Assembly: GCA_964247055.1 (NCBI GenBank) | Contig: OZ176050.1 | Span: forward strand, 8,742,001 to 8,806,000 | Reading direction: 5' to 3' | From: Paragordius varius | Taxonomy: Eukaryota; Nematomorpha | DNA length: 64,000 nucleotides | In this document: positions 50,690 to 63,702 of the stretch, piece by piece | Layout of the letters: every line of letters begins with the position of its first letter | How positions within the stretch are numbered: position 1 is the stretch's first letter | Translations under genes and position numbers: made by a program | Notes under the pieces: generated by a model | Told to the model about the DNA's origin: nothing | What the model saw: only the letters and a program-made list of their open reading frames with translations | Database searches by the model: none

Positions 50690-51209
50690 ATGGATTTTGT
50701 ACAGCCACTTTTAGTAGAATTTACTATTATGGGATTGGACCATTTGTATTTACCTAATTTTTTTATTCAATTTAATTGTAGAATTTATCTAACTTTATTC
50801 TGTGAATTGGTTAATTTGACATGTCAATTTGCCTGGATTTTGCTTGCAAGTCTCTCTTATCGGGCTTTACGATTACTTATTGTTATCTTTGCCATATCTT
50901 GCATAATTGGATCGCTTGGGGGATATGCAGAGCTTGTGCAGCCGCCCGGATCTATCACACTATACATAAGCCCCTTTTAGATTTATACTTTGGCTCTTAG
51001 CTGGTTTTGTATCTTATTTAATGCCTAGAATTTTGTTATTCATGCATGGAATATTACTTGTTTCGACTTGTTCGTTTGAATATTTAAACATATATTCACG
51101 AGGAATGATTGTTATTTTTAAATTAAATACAAATTTAAAAATAAAATTCGGAAAAATTCTATTGGTGGCCTCAATTTTCTTTTTTGTTTTGGCCTTTCCA
51201 TGCCATTAG
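50690..51209 (+). pseudogene. Hydrophobic multi-pass membrane-protein-like frame, unknown, probably broken
   Basis: After an acceptor-like tttcag, a 96-codon frame from ATG 50690 codes LFCELVNLTCQFAWILLASL and LRLLIVIFAISCIIGSLGGY and stops at 50980. In another frame, RFILWLLAGFVSYLMPRILL and KILLVASIFFFVLAFPCH follow without a gap (to 51209). Both parts are hydrophobic and richer in G+C than the surroundings, which suggests one former membrane protein split by a frame change or a missed small intron. I do not recognise a family. Chance hydrophobic frames are common in T-rich DNA, so this is weak. Confidence 0.25.
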
Positions 51210-53142
51210 GTATCAGAAAATGCAAAAATAATGGGGTGGTGCAAAACCTTGTTGAGCAGTGATATTTACGAATTTAACTTTAAATGCCTATGAAATAAAT
51301 AAATTTATAATCGTCAGTTATTTATATTTTTACATATTTAAAGAGTATTCGGATCTCCTTTTTAAACTAACATTTTGGAATAAATTGCATTTTTCGGCTA
51401 AATATGGAAATTTATGCTGACTTATAACATTATGTATTGATATTTTTATTCTATTGATAGGCCTTTAGTTCAAATTATACTCTTTATTTTCATACATTTT
51501 TGGTTGTTTAATATTATAAATTTAAAATTAACATATAAAAAATATTTTATTGAATTTCCAAATCGGTATTGACCCACAGGATAAAATATGTAATCCAATC
51601 TAAAGATATAAATGGTTTTCGCACATAAATTCCTACATCTTTAATAGTTCTATCATAATATATCACAAACAGAGACTTGACCGGCTTCCATAACTTAAGA
51701 ATAATAAAAAGAAGCTTGTTCCGTTCCAATGATTGAGAGCGACATATTAGGAATGCATAATTTCCTGAATTAAATTTATGCACATTTTTATGTAACTTTT
51801 ATAGCCACTATACTGGATTATGTTAATTTTCAAGGTAATAATTATATAAATTAATGATTAGGCAAGCATCCTTATTGATAGTTTTGGTTTTTAAGTATTT
51901 GATTAGATTTTCTCATGGTGTAATTGAAAAATATTACCTAATAAACAATACTTCATAATATAATTATCAACATGTTTTTACATACATGCGTATGCGTACT
52001 TTTATGTCAAGTTAACAGTTCATCCGCAATTCTTTTCTTTTTTTATGTTGAATAAACATTCTTTAGAAGCGTCATATTGTCGCAAAAACCAGTTTTGAAT
52101 CAGCATTAATTACGTATGTCGCCTATTTTTATTGTTAAAACGCTATTTTATGTAGAATTTAACCACCTATATATAACTGTTAAATCCCCACAGCTAAAAT
52201 ATAATAATTATTTCCAATATTTTTATAACAAGTGTCGTAATACGGGAATTTCTAATTAGTATTTATAAAAAATATGTAGATTATACAATAAGACCACAAG
52301 CAAAATCATCATACATAAACACCTAATAAATAATTATTGTATTGTAATCTTATTTATTATAAATATAAAAATTTGTTTTAGTTAGTACATTAAAAATGTT
52401 AAAAAATTTCTTGTTTTTTTATAACACCACCAATTAATGAATACACACATTATGCAGAGAAACCACACATGCATGTAAAATATCCAAGCAAAAAACCATA
52501 ATTATTTTCATTTTTACAGTACAAATATTTACTATTCAATAATTCTTACCCCCCATAATTTTTTAATTTTTTTAAACGCTTAAAAGGAGATTGATTTTAC
52601 ACTTCATAAAAATTTTAGTAAATTTAGCATTTTGTCATATCGGTATAATCGATTTTCAAACGCATATATAATTATCTACATTTTTTGTCAATTCTCCGAT
52701 TTAATCCTATAATTATATATTATAAGAGTAAAATTTATATTCTGTTACCTTTAATATGTATGCTACATCATACAGCTATTTTTGTCACTAATTGATTTTA
52801 ATTCATACATACAACAACTATTTCAAATGCATGCACGAGCTTTTTTTAAATAAATATAAATTTTTTCGCGAATAAATATTACAAATAATATTCATCTTGA
52901 ACCTATTTTCTACAATTTCATGTGTCAAAAATTATGGCATGTAAATTAACACTTATTATACAAGAACAACCATGTGTATATATAACGTAAAAATACCTAA
53001 TTTACCTGTTATTTTGCATCATTTTCTTTTGTTCCTTTTTGCTAACTAAAAAATGCAAAAAAATTTTTATTTTATACATTAAATTTTTAATACATATAAA
53101 CCGACAATCTTGGTGCGCAAATATTAATTCCTAAAATTTTCG

Positions 53143-55105
53143 ATGACTTCAAATATGTTTATTCATATTTCATTCTTCGGAATTTTCATTATTCTCTGGC
53201 CAAATTATGAATTCGCTTTGACTTATCCTTATTATAGGGTACCTCGCGTAAATTTTGTTTTACCCTTAATCAACTGGGAAAAATATAATCCAATGTAAGT
53301 ATCTTTTTATAAGAAAGTTATCATTTCGTTTTTTTAATTAATTATTATCAATGGAAAACTTTGTTTTTATATAAAATTAATTATTTTTGATCATTCAATG
53401 ATCCAATATGATGTTTAAGCATTCTTTTATGGAATACATACTAACAGACTTTGAGTCTTGCGCAATTAATTCTTACCATGTTTGTGAGATCAATTACATT
53501 TTTTTGTTTTCTCTATAAAAGATTGATTGCATATTAACTTAGAATATAATATTACTATATAGTTAGTTATATATTTGATTTGTTAAATATTTTTTCCCTG
53601 TTAAATATTGATTTATGAAAATCAATCCATTTTACGCATGTAAGAACCACACCATTTCAAAGTGTTGTTAAATTGAAATCTGATATTTTCTGTTTTATCG
53701 TTCGTTCCCTATATGTAAAATTTATAAGTTATATTAACAAAATTAATTTGGTCAACTATATCTGATATCCTTTCTTTTATATTTTTTTAAATTTTAATAT
53801 ACAGAACAACCTGTAAGCACCATTTGTTTTCACTTATACAATATCGAATTTCAATCAAAAAGCTGTGTTTTTTATATTTTAAATATAATAATCAAAGCGT
53901 TTATAAATTATTTTTAGATGTTTCATATTATAAATTTAAAAACAACATTTTAGCTTAGCTTGTATTATCTGTGGTTGACCTAAATATTTGATATAGAAAA
54001 CAAATATTTTGGAGAATAAAACGAATGTTGTGACAATTAGATTTTGTCAAATGTAATTTTTTTTATCTTTTCCTTAGCTCTAGCTATATTTCAAATTTCG
54101 TATTTTAATTAAATCAATTTCATTTTGTCGCGAGAAAATATATGGGGGTATTTATACGCTAAAAAAATTTAATCTATCAAATCCTAGGGTTTTTATCAAA
54201 TGAACCTTAATTAACTCTACATTTTCTTTATTATTAAACCCATTCAAAAAAGTTAAAAGTGTGTCCACACGAGATATTATATTGCTTGATTTAGCAATTT
54301 TTAACATATACACTGCTCTCTTTTTTGTTGAATTTTAATGGATGTATATACATACCCAGTAGAGTATAGTATAAAAGGTTTGTCAACAATTAAATAAGCA
54401 AACCAATTATTCTTGAAAAATAGGCAAAAATTTGTTTAATTTTAGCCATTTGTGGCTTTTTCACCATACTCTACTGTAATAATTTTATGTGTATAGCAAG
54501 TTGAAGAGAGGAAGTGTTTGACATTGTGTTATTACAAAATTTATTATACAATATATGTAAGTATTCTCATGTAATTTTATTTTGTGGAAGTGGATTTTAC
54601 TAATGGGTTTTAATTACTTTATAATTGTCACTTGTTTTATTTGAGGTGACATAAGAACTCTTGGATTTAAGTTCTGTATACAATTGTTTAAGGGTTTGTT
54701 TTCTAAATATGTTCCAAAAACATTAATGCTAAATGCTTCCTCAAAATCTGAGCAAACAAATTGATAATACAACTTTAACAAGAGAGGGCAAACAATTTAT
54801 ACATGATAAATTAAATAGTGTTAAAAGAGATGATATCTTCAGATTATTTTACTTAACTCTTCGGAACTATGAAAAAAAACGGAATCAATTTGTTAAATAA
54901 CTAATCATTTTTAAAATCGATTAGATCTTTTTGTATTAAAATTACTGTTAATCCTATGGGTCTATTACTATATATACACACACACAGCAGGTAAAAATGA
55001 TATTTTATCTTTCTTTTTTGATTTGATTGAAGAATGAAATCAGATATGTTGGCTTTACAAAAAAAATTATCGTGTAATTACACACCTCTTTGACTACCTA
55101 GTAGA

Positions 55106-55136
<31 letters not shown>

Positions 55137-58100
55137 TACTAATTTTTAAAACAATATACCCCCCATGAATGATTTATGGTTTGTTAATAATTAATTTAAT
55201 CACTTTAAATATTTTTATAAAAGAACATTATTAACACACCTCATAATAAATATAGAAAAATATTTCATATCGTATGAAAAGGTGTATAAACCTATTATTA
55301 TACTTTATTTATAAATATGATTATATGTTATACATATGATTATTGTTTAATGCTTTGTAACGTCAAGTGGTCTCAATAAATACTAACTAATGTATATTTT
55401 GCGGATCAAATGTCCCTTTTATTATTTTATATAAATCGTAAATTATTTTAATCGAAATTTTGAAATTCCCTATTTTTTATAAATTTCATCCATAATTATT
55501 ATAAGAGAAAGCAAATTTTAGCACACAGTTTAAATTATTGAACATATAGAAATTGAATATAATTTTGGACAAGTTTGACCCAATAAACGAAATGCTATAA
55601 AATTACATATAAAATTTTAAATTTATTTGTCCCTATATATATTTTTTTTCTAACTAATTAGTAGCAACAGTTGTTAGTAATTTTGTAAATTGAAATCAAT
55701 TAGTATACATACATAATTAATGTTGTTATAATTTGGTTGGTACACATAGCACCTGTGTGTTAAAGACCACAAAAACCAGGTAAAAGTGTGACATAAGGTG
55801 TCAAAAAGTACATTTGTTATCAATGACTATTCATTATTATTAAACAAAGATGTGCATTGTTATGCTTGGAATTTGTATTACAATATTCATATGGTGCTTG
55901 CTGCCTTATTTTATCTTTTATATTTATGCACATTGAATTATAATTATTGTTATTAGAACAGAGTCCTCCTTAAAAAAATTAGAGTTTTAGAGTAAAAATT
56001 TACAAATTTATTTTTTATTTTATCTGATTTTATGGTGTGTATATATGTAAGGAAGGACCAATTTGTATTTCCATTGTTATATATTAACATCATTCTTTTC
56101 GAGTTAATTAGTTTGCATCATAAAAAATATGAAATTTTGACACATTTATGAACAATGGTAAAACCTTTTTGTATATAAATTTTAAAAGAAAATGACAGTT
56201 GGTGACTTGAAAATTTCGACCGAAATTTTGAAAATGTAAAATCAGTATTTGCAAAAACTTAGGAAAAACAAACATTTTAGTAAATAAAATTAATTCCATT
56301 TTATAAATTTTAACATATATTTTTGATTAGATTTCGTATTGATAACACTTTTCACATTATTGATGTGCAATTGGGCGATTCGATAGACATCGTTTGTCCA
56401 ATTCAACCGAAAGGAGCCGATCCTAAAGACTATGAATACTATGCAATATACAGGGTAACTTTTAGTTTTTTAATGTTTCAAATTAAATTTTAACTGTTAC
56501 CATAATTTTCTAAGTTTGAATGTTTCAGGAATAGCACTTATGTATGTAGAAATTAATTAAACTAGATTTTGGATTTTTTTTGAATTTGACAATTGTAATT
56601 GTAGACATGTTTAGTGCTTGTTAGTATTACAATACGACACAATACCATCTTTTTCAATAATGCTATAATTCAGCTAAGATTTTTTCCCCAAAACATACTT
56701 ATCACCTAATATGATATTGGTATAATAAAATAGATTTATTAAAAAATAAAATTTCTTTTCATCCACAAAAGATTTTATTTAGTTGGTTATATACGTGGTT
56801 TTCAAAAGGCACGAAAATACATATGCAATATAATCGCGCGGAATTTTAGGTATGAAGTTCAAAGACAAACATATAATTCGTAAAAAAAGTTAGTATAAAA
56901 TTAAAAATATATCTATAAATAATATAAATTTAATTTTCATATGTATATAATACGTTATAAAAAATTTATCTATAAAGTTTATGAAAATTAAAATGATAAT
57001 TTTTTCTGCATGAACCGTTTTTTAGTGCACATTAAAAACGTTTGGTATATAAGATATATGGAAATGTATTCCACATATCTTTCTTCTATTATCATTATCT
57101 GCATATTCTGATCAATGTTATCAAACTCAGTTATAAAGATACTTCCGATACAGCAAAATTAAGAAAATTAGTAGTGTAGCGCTCTAGACATTTTGGATAT
57201 TATATATATGTATATATAAGTAAATTATAAATTATTATTACGCAATTTTATTAAAAATTACCTTATGGATTATTTTTTATAGGTAACCAAAGAAGAATAT
57301 GACACGTGTCAAATAACTTTTGCCAACCGAACTATAACGAGACTCATCATAAATTGCACAACACCAACCAGAACACAAAAATTTACTCTTTCATTCCGTA
57401 GATTTTCCCCTATGCCGGGCGGTATGGAATTTGTGAACGGCGAGGATTATTATTTTACAAGTATATATCATTTTAATGAAGATAAAATTTTTAAATAAAT
57501 AAAATATTCGGTTTGAAATATGGACATTTGGCTCAGATATATATTAATTTTTTAATTGTGTTGTGAACAAATGGTTTTTATCGCTAATTAAATTAAGTTA
57601 ATAAACTTACAATTCGAAAATTATTAACATGCATTTTATTGCCAATTATTTGTATTAATTCTCTATTTGTGGCATTTTTCTTTTGTCATTAAGGACATAT
57701 AACCGTTTTTATTGTTCATCTTAGACAAACTAAAGAAAAAAATGAAATCGATAAAATATGTCCATAATTATATATTTTCTTCCTTGTCTCAAATCTAATA
57801 AAAAAAATATTTAAAATTCCACAACAATAATGGATATTAAGACAGTGCTACATCCCTAAATTTTTCATCCATTTTATAATTATGAAAATGGCTATAGAAT
57901 AAGTTAACGAAATGACTGACTAATAAGATGGTTTTTTTGCCTATCACAAGAATTTTTTTCAAAGTTAAGAAGTTTATTATCATTATTATAATTTAATTTG
58001 ATTTATACAATTTTGTTATGAATTCTGTTAGGTACATCCACTGGAACCCTAGATGGGATCAATAATCTTGAGGGGGGACATTGCAATCAGCACGCAATGA

Positions 58101-59370
58101 AAATTACATTCAAAGTTGGTGCTGGAAATAAATTAAGTAATTATTTTTTCTACTTTATATCAAAAAATTAATTATAAAACACAAAATTATTAATAGTAAT
58201 AAGTAAAAAAGCGAAAGTTTTGTGCCCTAAACTTAATCAAGCAGTAATTATTTTATGATAATTATAATTATGCAAAATTTATACCCAATTTAAATTCTAA
58301 ATCTTTTATATTTTTATATAGGGGCTAATCAACCAACTAATAAAAATTCACTTTTTTCAACACAATCCACAACCTCTAATCACATACATAAATCAAATGA
58401 TCCAGACAAATTGTTACCTTCAATACCTCCAGAAAGATTTGAAAACTTTGAACATAAAACGCAACAAACGCTGAATGAGGAACCTCAATCAATATATAGG
58501 GCACATCTTATAAATCTCAAAAAACATATCATTCCTGCTTTAACAACCGATGATAAATCTCTAATGATACAAAATGAAAATATTAATGTATCTTTTGACA
58601 CTCCACCCATCTACAACCAAAATAATTTAGCCCAAAATAATGGCATGTTTCGAAAAAGTATACAAAATTTCAGAAACCCGAAGAATGATATAATTAATCA
58701 AAACACCGTTTCTATGGCAACCACATACGTTGGGTCTGAAATAAATTTGGTTCCAAAACAATCCGAACCTGTGGGAGACAAAACCAACATTCATTACAAA
58801 AATGAACAAGATAATAATGATGATAATATAAATCAATATCATTCATATTATTCGAGTCAACAGAAACGTCCCTACGTCGTAATGCAACAAACCCCAAAAT
58901 CCAATAATTACAACACAAACCTTAAGCAGGACATCAACAAGTTAGTTATAAATTATGATGGACAACAATCTACTGATGATACAGAGAATGATGCCGACAT
59001 TTACAACATTAAATCGAATGATCAAGCTGCTACAAGTTTATATCAAAACAATTTTGCCTTAGCTAATGATCAATACCCTAATAATATTATGAATAATAAT
59101 AATAATAATAATTATTACTATAAAAATAATTATGAACACGCTGCAAAACACAATCAAAACAATGATGCTTATAATAATAATAATTTTATAGATGATAATC
59201 GAATCCATAACCATATTGACAGACGACACGATTCAATGGATGATGAATCGCCTTTTAGACCCAATCATAGATCACAGAGTTTGTACAGATCTGGTGCTTT
59301 TGACAAATCCCCTCCTGCAACTTTCATAATAATTTTATTTATGAATCTTTTATTTGTGTTCATAAACTAA
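53143..59370 (+). CDS. Ephrin, GPI-anchored type, with a long Asn-rich stalk (from exon 1B)
   Basis: By family this is a cell-surface ligand of Eph receptor kinases in contact-dependent signalling. Exons 53143-53294, 56331-56454, 57283-57460, 58032-58136 and 58322-59370 sum to 1,608 nt, 535 residues. Exon 1B codes a signal peptide (FIHISFFGIFIIILW) and LPLINWEKYNP. The ephrin domain follows: IFRIDNTFHIIDVQLGDSID, IVCP, YAIYRVTKEEYDTCQITF, FSPMPGGMEFVNGEDYYFTS and GGHCNQHAMKITFKV. Four cysteines occupy the expected disulphide positions, and RFSPMPGGMEF matches the receptor-binding G-H loop. Then come about 330 Asn-rich polar residues, unusually long for an ephrin, ending in ATFIIILFMNLLFVFIN, a GPI-attachment-type tail with no cytoplasmic segment, as in ephrin-A. 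Intron 1 (53295-56330) is 3 kb; introns 2-4 are 828, 571 and 185 nt. Confidence 0.92.
54357..54476 (+). mobile_element. Mariner-type MITE in ephrin intron 1
   Basis: cagtagagtatagtataaaa at the left and the inverse CAGTAGAGTATGGTGAAAAA at the right form a 120-bp element with TA after the right end. It is the shortest intact copy of the family that also includes 44807-45236 and 49664-49786. Confidence 0.8.
55111..55136. repeat. (TA)n microsatellite in ephrin intron 1
   Basis: A run of TA dinucleotides in the long first intron. The rest of the intron is A+T-rich and shows no other recognisable feature. Confidence 0.8.
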
Positions 59371-60290
59371 ACCATGAAGCTAACTTGAAATACAGGTTAA
59401 AAATTCTGAATTATCAGAATATATTGTAAGGATGGTTGGGAAAGGAAGGCAGTTTTTGTGAAAAGATCAAACTTAAGGGTAAAGTCAATAGAAAATATTG
59501 TATACTCTCCTAGTCCAATTTCATATACAATTAAATTGACAAATTACTAAAATGGGAAGCTGGTTTCAAGCCTAAAACCTACACAGACTCATAAAAAACT
59601 AATTAATTAAAGAAAATGTTATTTTTGATACAATTTTATTTATAAATAAATCATGTATTTTATGTATATAGATATCGAATGTAAATAAATCTAATAAATT
59701 TTTATTTGATAACACAATTTTGGCAATGGCTAATTTCAGTTATTCTAAACCCAGAGACAATTATATTCTCTACTATAGTCATACTGATCTGTTCTAAATT
59801 AAACGAAAATCATTTTTTTAATCATTAAAAGTCAAATGGCTAAAAAAATTTTTAATGGTAAAATATAGATGCAGAGTTGTTTGTTCCATATAGTTATCCA
59901 ATCAATACTTAACATATCTGGTAAATTCTTTATATATCGCACGACCTCCTTTTAGTTTTGTGAATAGTGAATAACTTAACCAACATATATTACATAACAC
60001 TAATTACATAATTCGATTAATGTTGAAGGTTTCTATCTTGTCAGATATATTATTTAAAAAGACTAACTCATGAAGCGAAACAAATCCGTAGGTTCTATGC
60101 GTACGAAAATAATTGATATTAAAAAATTATTATAGCGCAAATTTTTATTTTATAAAAGCTACCTCATTTTAACTAGCTTAAAATGTTACAGAGTCATAAA
60201 ATAAAGTAAGCTTCTAGTTTTTGCCAAAAATATAACGTGCGCTAAATAAAAGTTTTTATTTTAAGCAATTGCGATAAGAGTTAATTTAGC
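59371..60290. other. Convergent intergenic region after the ephrin gene
   Basis: The ephrin gene ends here on the plus strand and the transporter gene comes in from the right on the minus strand. AATAAA at 59645-59650 is a candidate ephrin polyadenylation signal. Nothing else is recognisable. Confidence 0.5.
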
Positions 60291-60532
60291 TTTCTTAAAT
60301 GAGTCGTGAGTCCCAAAACCAAATGCATCGCCGATTTTAGTTGCTTTGTGGATGGATGGGATTGGACGGCAATATACGGATTTTCTGAGAACATAATAGG
60401 TTTTAATTGATCCGAAGCATTTTCCGGCAGCTCAAAGCCATCATTTAATTCTTTAAAATGTATAGGTAATATTGGGGAGGCAAAAAATAATAAATTAGTA
60501 GAATTAAACCTTTTAGGAAACCAATATGCACA
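60291..60532 (-). CDS. Hypothetical minus-strand exon, about 80 codons
   Basis: On the minus strand a frame without an obvious ATG runs from 60532 down to TAA at 60291. It codes, among other parts, FNSTNLLFFASPILPIHFKE, LNDGFELPENASDQLKPIMF and NPYIAVQSHPSTKQ. Codon composition is less A+T-rich than its surroundings, and a possible acceptor (aaaag|g) lies near its start, so it looks like a terminal exon. The last transporter exon ends in its own stop at 61019 and has no visible donor in the right phase, so the link to that gene is unproven. No known domain. Confidence 0.35.
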
Positions 60533-60617
60533 TTAAATACCACTGTGTATATTTCTAATTTATAAATTTTATATATATAATTTTACCTTCCTAGATAGAT
60601 TATATTTATGCATTATA

Positions 60618-60880
60618 CAAGGAGATCTCCAACACAAATGGCTTTGCGGGCGGCATTTTTAACTCAAAAAGCACGCGGGCTGCATTCGAAATATATATGG
60701 GCATTTATAAATAATTTATTCGAAAAACTGTAAAATGCAAACAAAATACAATAATTTCTTCTAGTTCATTGCCAAATGAATAGACTCATACAGAAAAATT
60801 GCGTAAGAAAATTTTACCAATACGGTTTTTCGAATTTTTCGCCGAGCGCTCAAAGAATATCGGAGGACCGCGTCTTGCAT
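60618..60880 (+). mobile_element. Worn hAT MITE downstream of the transporter gene
   Basis: ctccaacacaaatggctttg then cgggcggcattttt, tgtaaaatgcaaacaaaata, tttcttctagttcattg and ggaccgcgtcttgc follow the same order as the copy at 43595, but both termini have lost the CAGG.../...CCTG ends. The 88-codon plus-strand frame starting at 60776 overlaps its right part and is a chance frame. Confidence 0.75.
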
Positions 60881-61018
60881 CATATATTATTGCAAAAAAT
60901 TTATTTAATTTTTAATAAATATATAATTTCGTATAAAAATATATTAATTTCGGTATTAATTATAAATAATTTGGTATATCCCATCACATTTATGTATGAA
61001 CAAAAATTTCAAGAGCAA

Positions 61019-63649
61019 TTAATTTTCGGAATGGCATGTTAAATTTTTATCAGCTCTGAAAAAGCAAATAATAGCTAAAGTTTGAGTCATAACAAGTATT
61101 AGTAACTGCCAGTGAAGGAATAGATACTTGCAATAATAGAAGGCTATCGCGGCCATGGCGCTCTAATATGTCATATATATAAAACTGAGTGCAAAAATTT
61201 TTAACAAATTTTTTTTTTCATGAGATAGCTTATGACCAGCAAATTCATTTGCCGCAAAATTTTTTTTTGTTGACGACCTGTTTTTGAAATGAAAAATCGA
61301 AATTGGGCAAAAACTAAAAATTAAGGATGCATAAAAAATTAATGATAAGAAATACTATGGTTTATTATTATTTTAGCAGATAAGCCTGAAATCATTATTT
61401 TTTAAAACTCAGATCAAAAAATCGAGTATTATAAATTAGGCAAATTTTTTTTATGAAACTATATTAAAATATAGGTAAACTCACTATTAAAATCTTAGCA
61501 TTCATATTTTATCCAGTAAAAAAGTTATATATCAATTAAAAAAATTGTTTTTCATCATTTTTTTTTGTCATCTGGTTCTAGGTATTAAAAATTTACCGTT
61601 TCATTTTAAAATCTTACATGAGCTGAAATTATAAAAGTAATTAATACAAAATATCGTACAGATCAAAAATATTAATTATTAATTTATATTCAAAACCTGT
61701 TACATGGATTTGTACGGATTGTTGGTTAATAAACTACTTTTAAATTTTGTATAATTTTATATACTTTAATATTATAGCTTATGTGAGATTCCAAAATAAA
61801 ACAGTAAATATATAATACCTAGAACCAGATGACAAAAAATAAAATAAAAACTCTAACTATATGATTTTAAGCTATTTATAAATTGTAAATATCTGCTAAA
61901 ATAATAATCCATAATATCTCTAGTTTTATCATTATTTTTATAATTATCCTTAATTTTTACTTCCATGTTCTTAATTAAATAGGCCGTCAACAAATAAAAT
62001 TTTTGCGGCAAATTAATTAGCTGTCTAAAAACTATAATCTCATGAAATTTTTTTTTAAAAATTTACCTACTTTTTTGCACACAGTGTATTAAATAATCGA
62101 TGCTCAAACATTAAAAATTTATAAATATAGGTATGATTGGATATTAAAAGTTTTATCTAAATTATTTTCAATAAAAATTTTCGGTTAACTATATGATAAA
62201 AATTTAAATTTTTGTTTCGTTAGATTTATAAAATAAGCCAATACCTGTACGAATCGGAAAAGAGCAAAAATAGCCGTGTTAACAGTCATTGTTTTATAGT
62301 AGGTGGCAAGAATGACATAAATTTGCGTGTTGAATGCACTATCAGCGACACCAAATAAAAGTGCCGATATTGGTATAATAATCGCTGTAGCTAAACTAAA
62401 TTAATAAAAATAAAAAATTATCAAATGAAAAAGTTATATTTTATTTGATAAAAAATTTTTAAAATTGTAAATTCTTATGTCAGTGAAACATTTTACTTGT
62501 TTGATATGTACACTGTTTCAAAGCTTTCATTTATAGGGGAATCTTGAGGCAGGCAAAGATAGATTACAAAATATGCCATACAATTTAGGATAAAACCAAT
62601 AAATACAATATTGGATGATCGAGTGAAATGTGGTGTTATTACATTATTATTATAATTGCTGTTCTCATCATTGTTGGTAGTTACCGTAAAAATATCATTT
62701 TTGGTCCGTGTACAGAAAAATAATTTGGATTTTATGGCGTGCAATTTCCTCCGCACCGTATTGTTGTTTGATATAAATTCGCTCAAAACGCCAAAATTTA
62801 GTGCACCTTTAAGCATATGTTTAAGTATTTTATATAAAATAAAAAATATATATTAAATTTAATAAAAAAATTAAGCAAAAACGATAAAGTTATAATATCA
62901 AATACCAATAATTTCTCCGACTCCCAAAGAGATACCGCTGATACCCATCAAGGGTTTAGATAAATTGCCCAATCTGGATGTGTAGCCAACACATGTTATA
63001 AGTACGCCCGTTATAAATGTTAAATTCAACCCTAGAATATTGGGGCAAAAAGTTATATAAAGTAAGAAGAGAATACCATAAAAAAGGGTGCCAAATTTTA
63101 ATACGCCATGATGTAAATTACCTAAAATATTTTTTATATAATAATGTAATCATGATTTAAGCGTATTTCGGAATAAGATTGTTGAATAAGTACTAAAATC
63201 TTACTTTATCGCGAGTTTTTTTGATGTGCTGTGCGATTTTTAGTTTTAGTCATTAGTCTTTCAAGGATTTTGTAAAAAAAGAAGAGTTTCAGGGAAAATA
63301 TTTTGCGTTATATGACATTTATTTTCTTTTATCATATTTTATAATTATTTTTTCAAATTTTGTTTTAATTATATTTCATCATTATTATTTGTTACTAGTT
63401 AATCGATTGAAAAAGAAACTACCAATTCAAATTATTATTTCAACATAAAATATTCTTCCTCGTTTACAATATTAAACTTGAAGAGTTTTTTTCTATAGTT
63501 TAAAGTTTTATTGGACCTAATGTGCAATAAAATAATGTGAAGCTTTTAGCTATCGGATGTTGTTAGATATCTCATTTAAATCATTTATGTATGCTTTGAT
63601 TACCCCCTTTGTTGCAGTGTAATACAAACTACAACTTTGTTTAAATAAA

Positions 63650-63702
<53 letters not shown>

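Larger units (their letters stand above)
47754..53142. other. Interval between the two ephrin first exons
   Basis: If exon 1A is used, this is part of an 8.6-kb intron. It holds a hAT terminus at 48958, a mariner-type MITE at 49664 and a hydrophobic frame at 50690-51209. No further ephrin exon was recognised in it. A 78-codon minus-strand frame at 51547-51783 is slightly less A+T-rich than its surroundings but shows no similarity I can name. Confidence 0.5.

Noticed and set aside
58627-58918. Two minus-strand frames opposite the ephrin stalk
   Set aside because: Antisense shadows of the long Asn-rich exon.
60776-61042. 88-codon plus-strand frame
   Set aside because: It overlaps a worn hAT MITE and the antisense of the last transporter exon.
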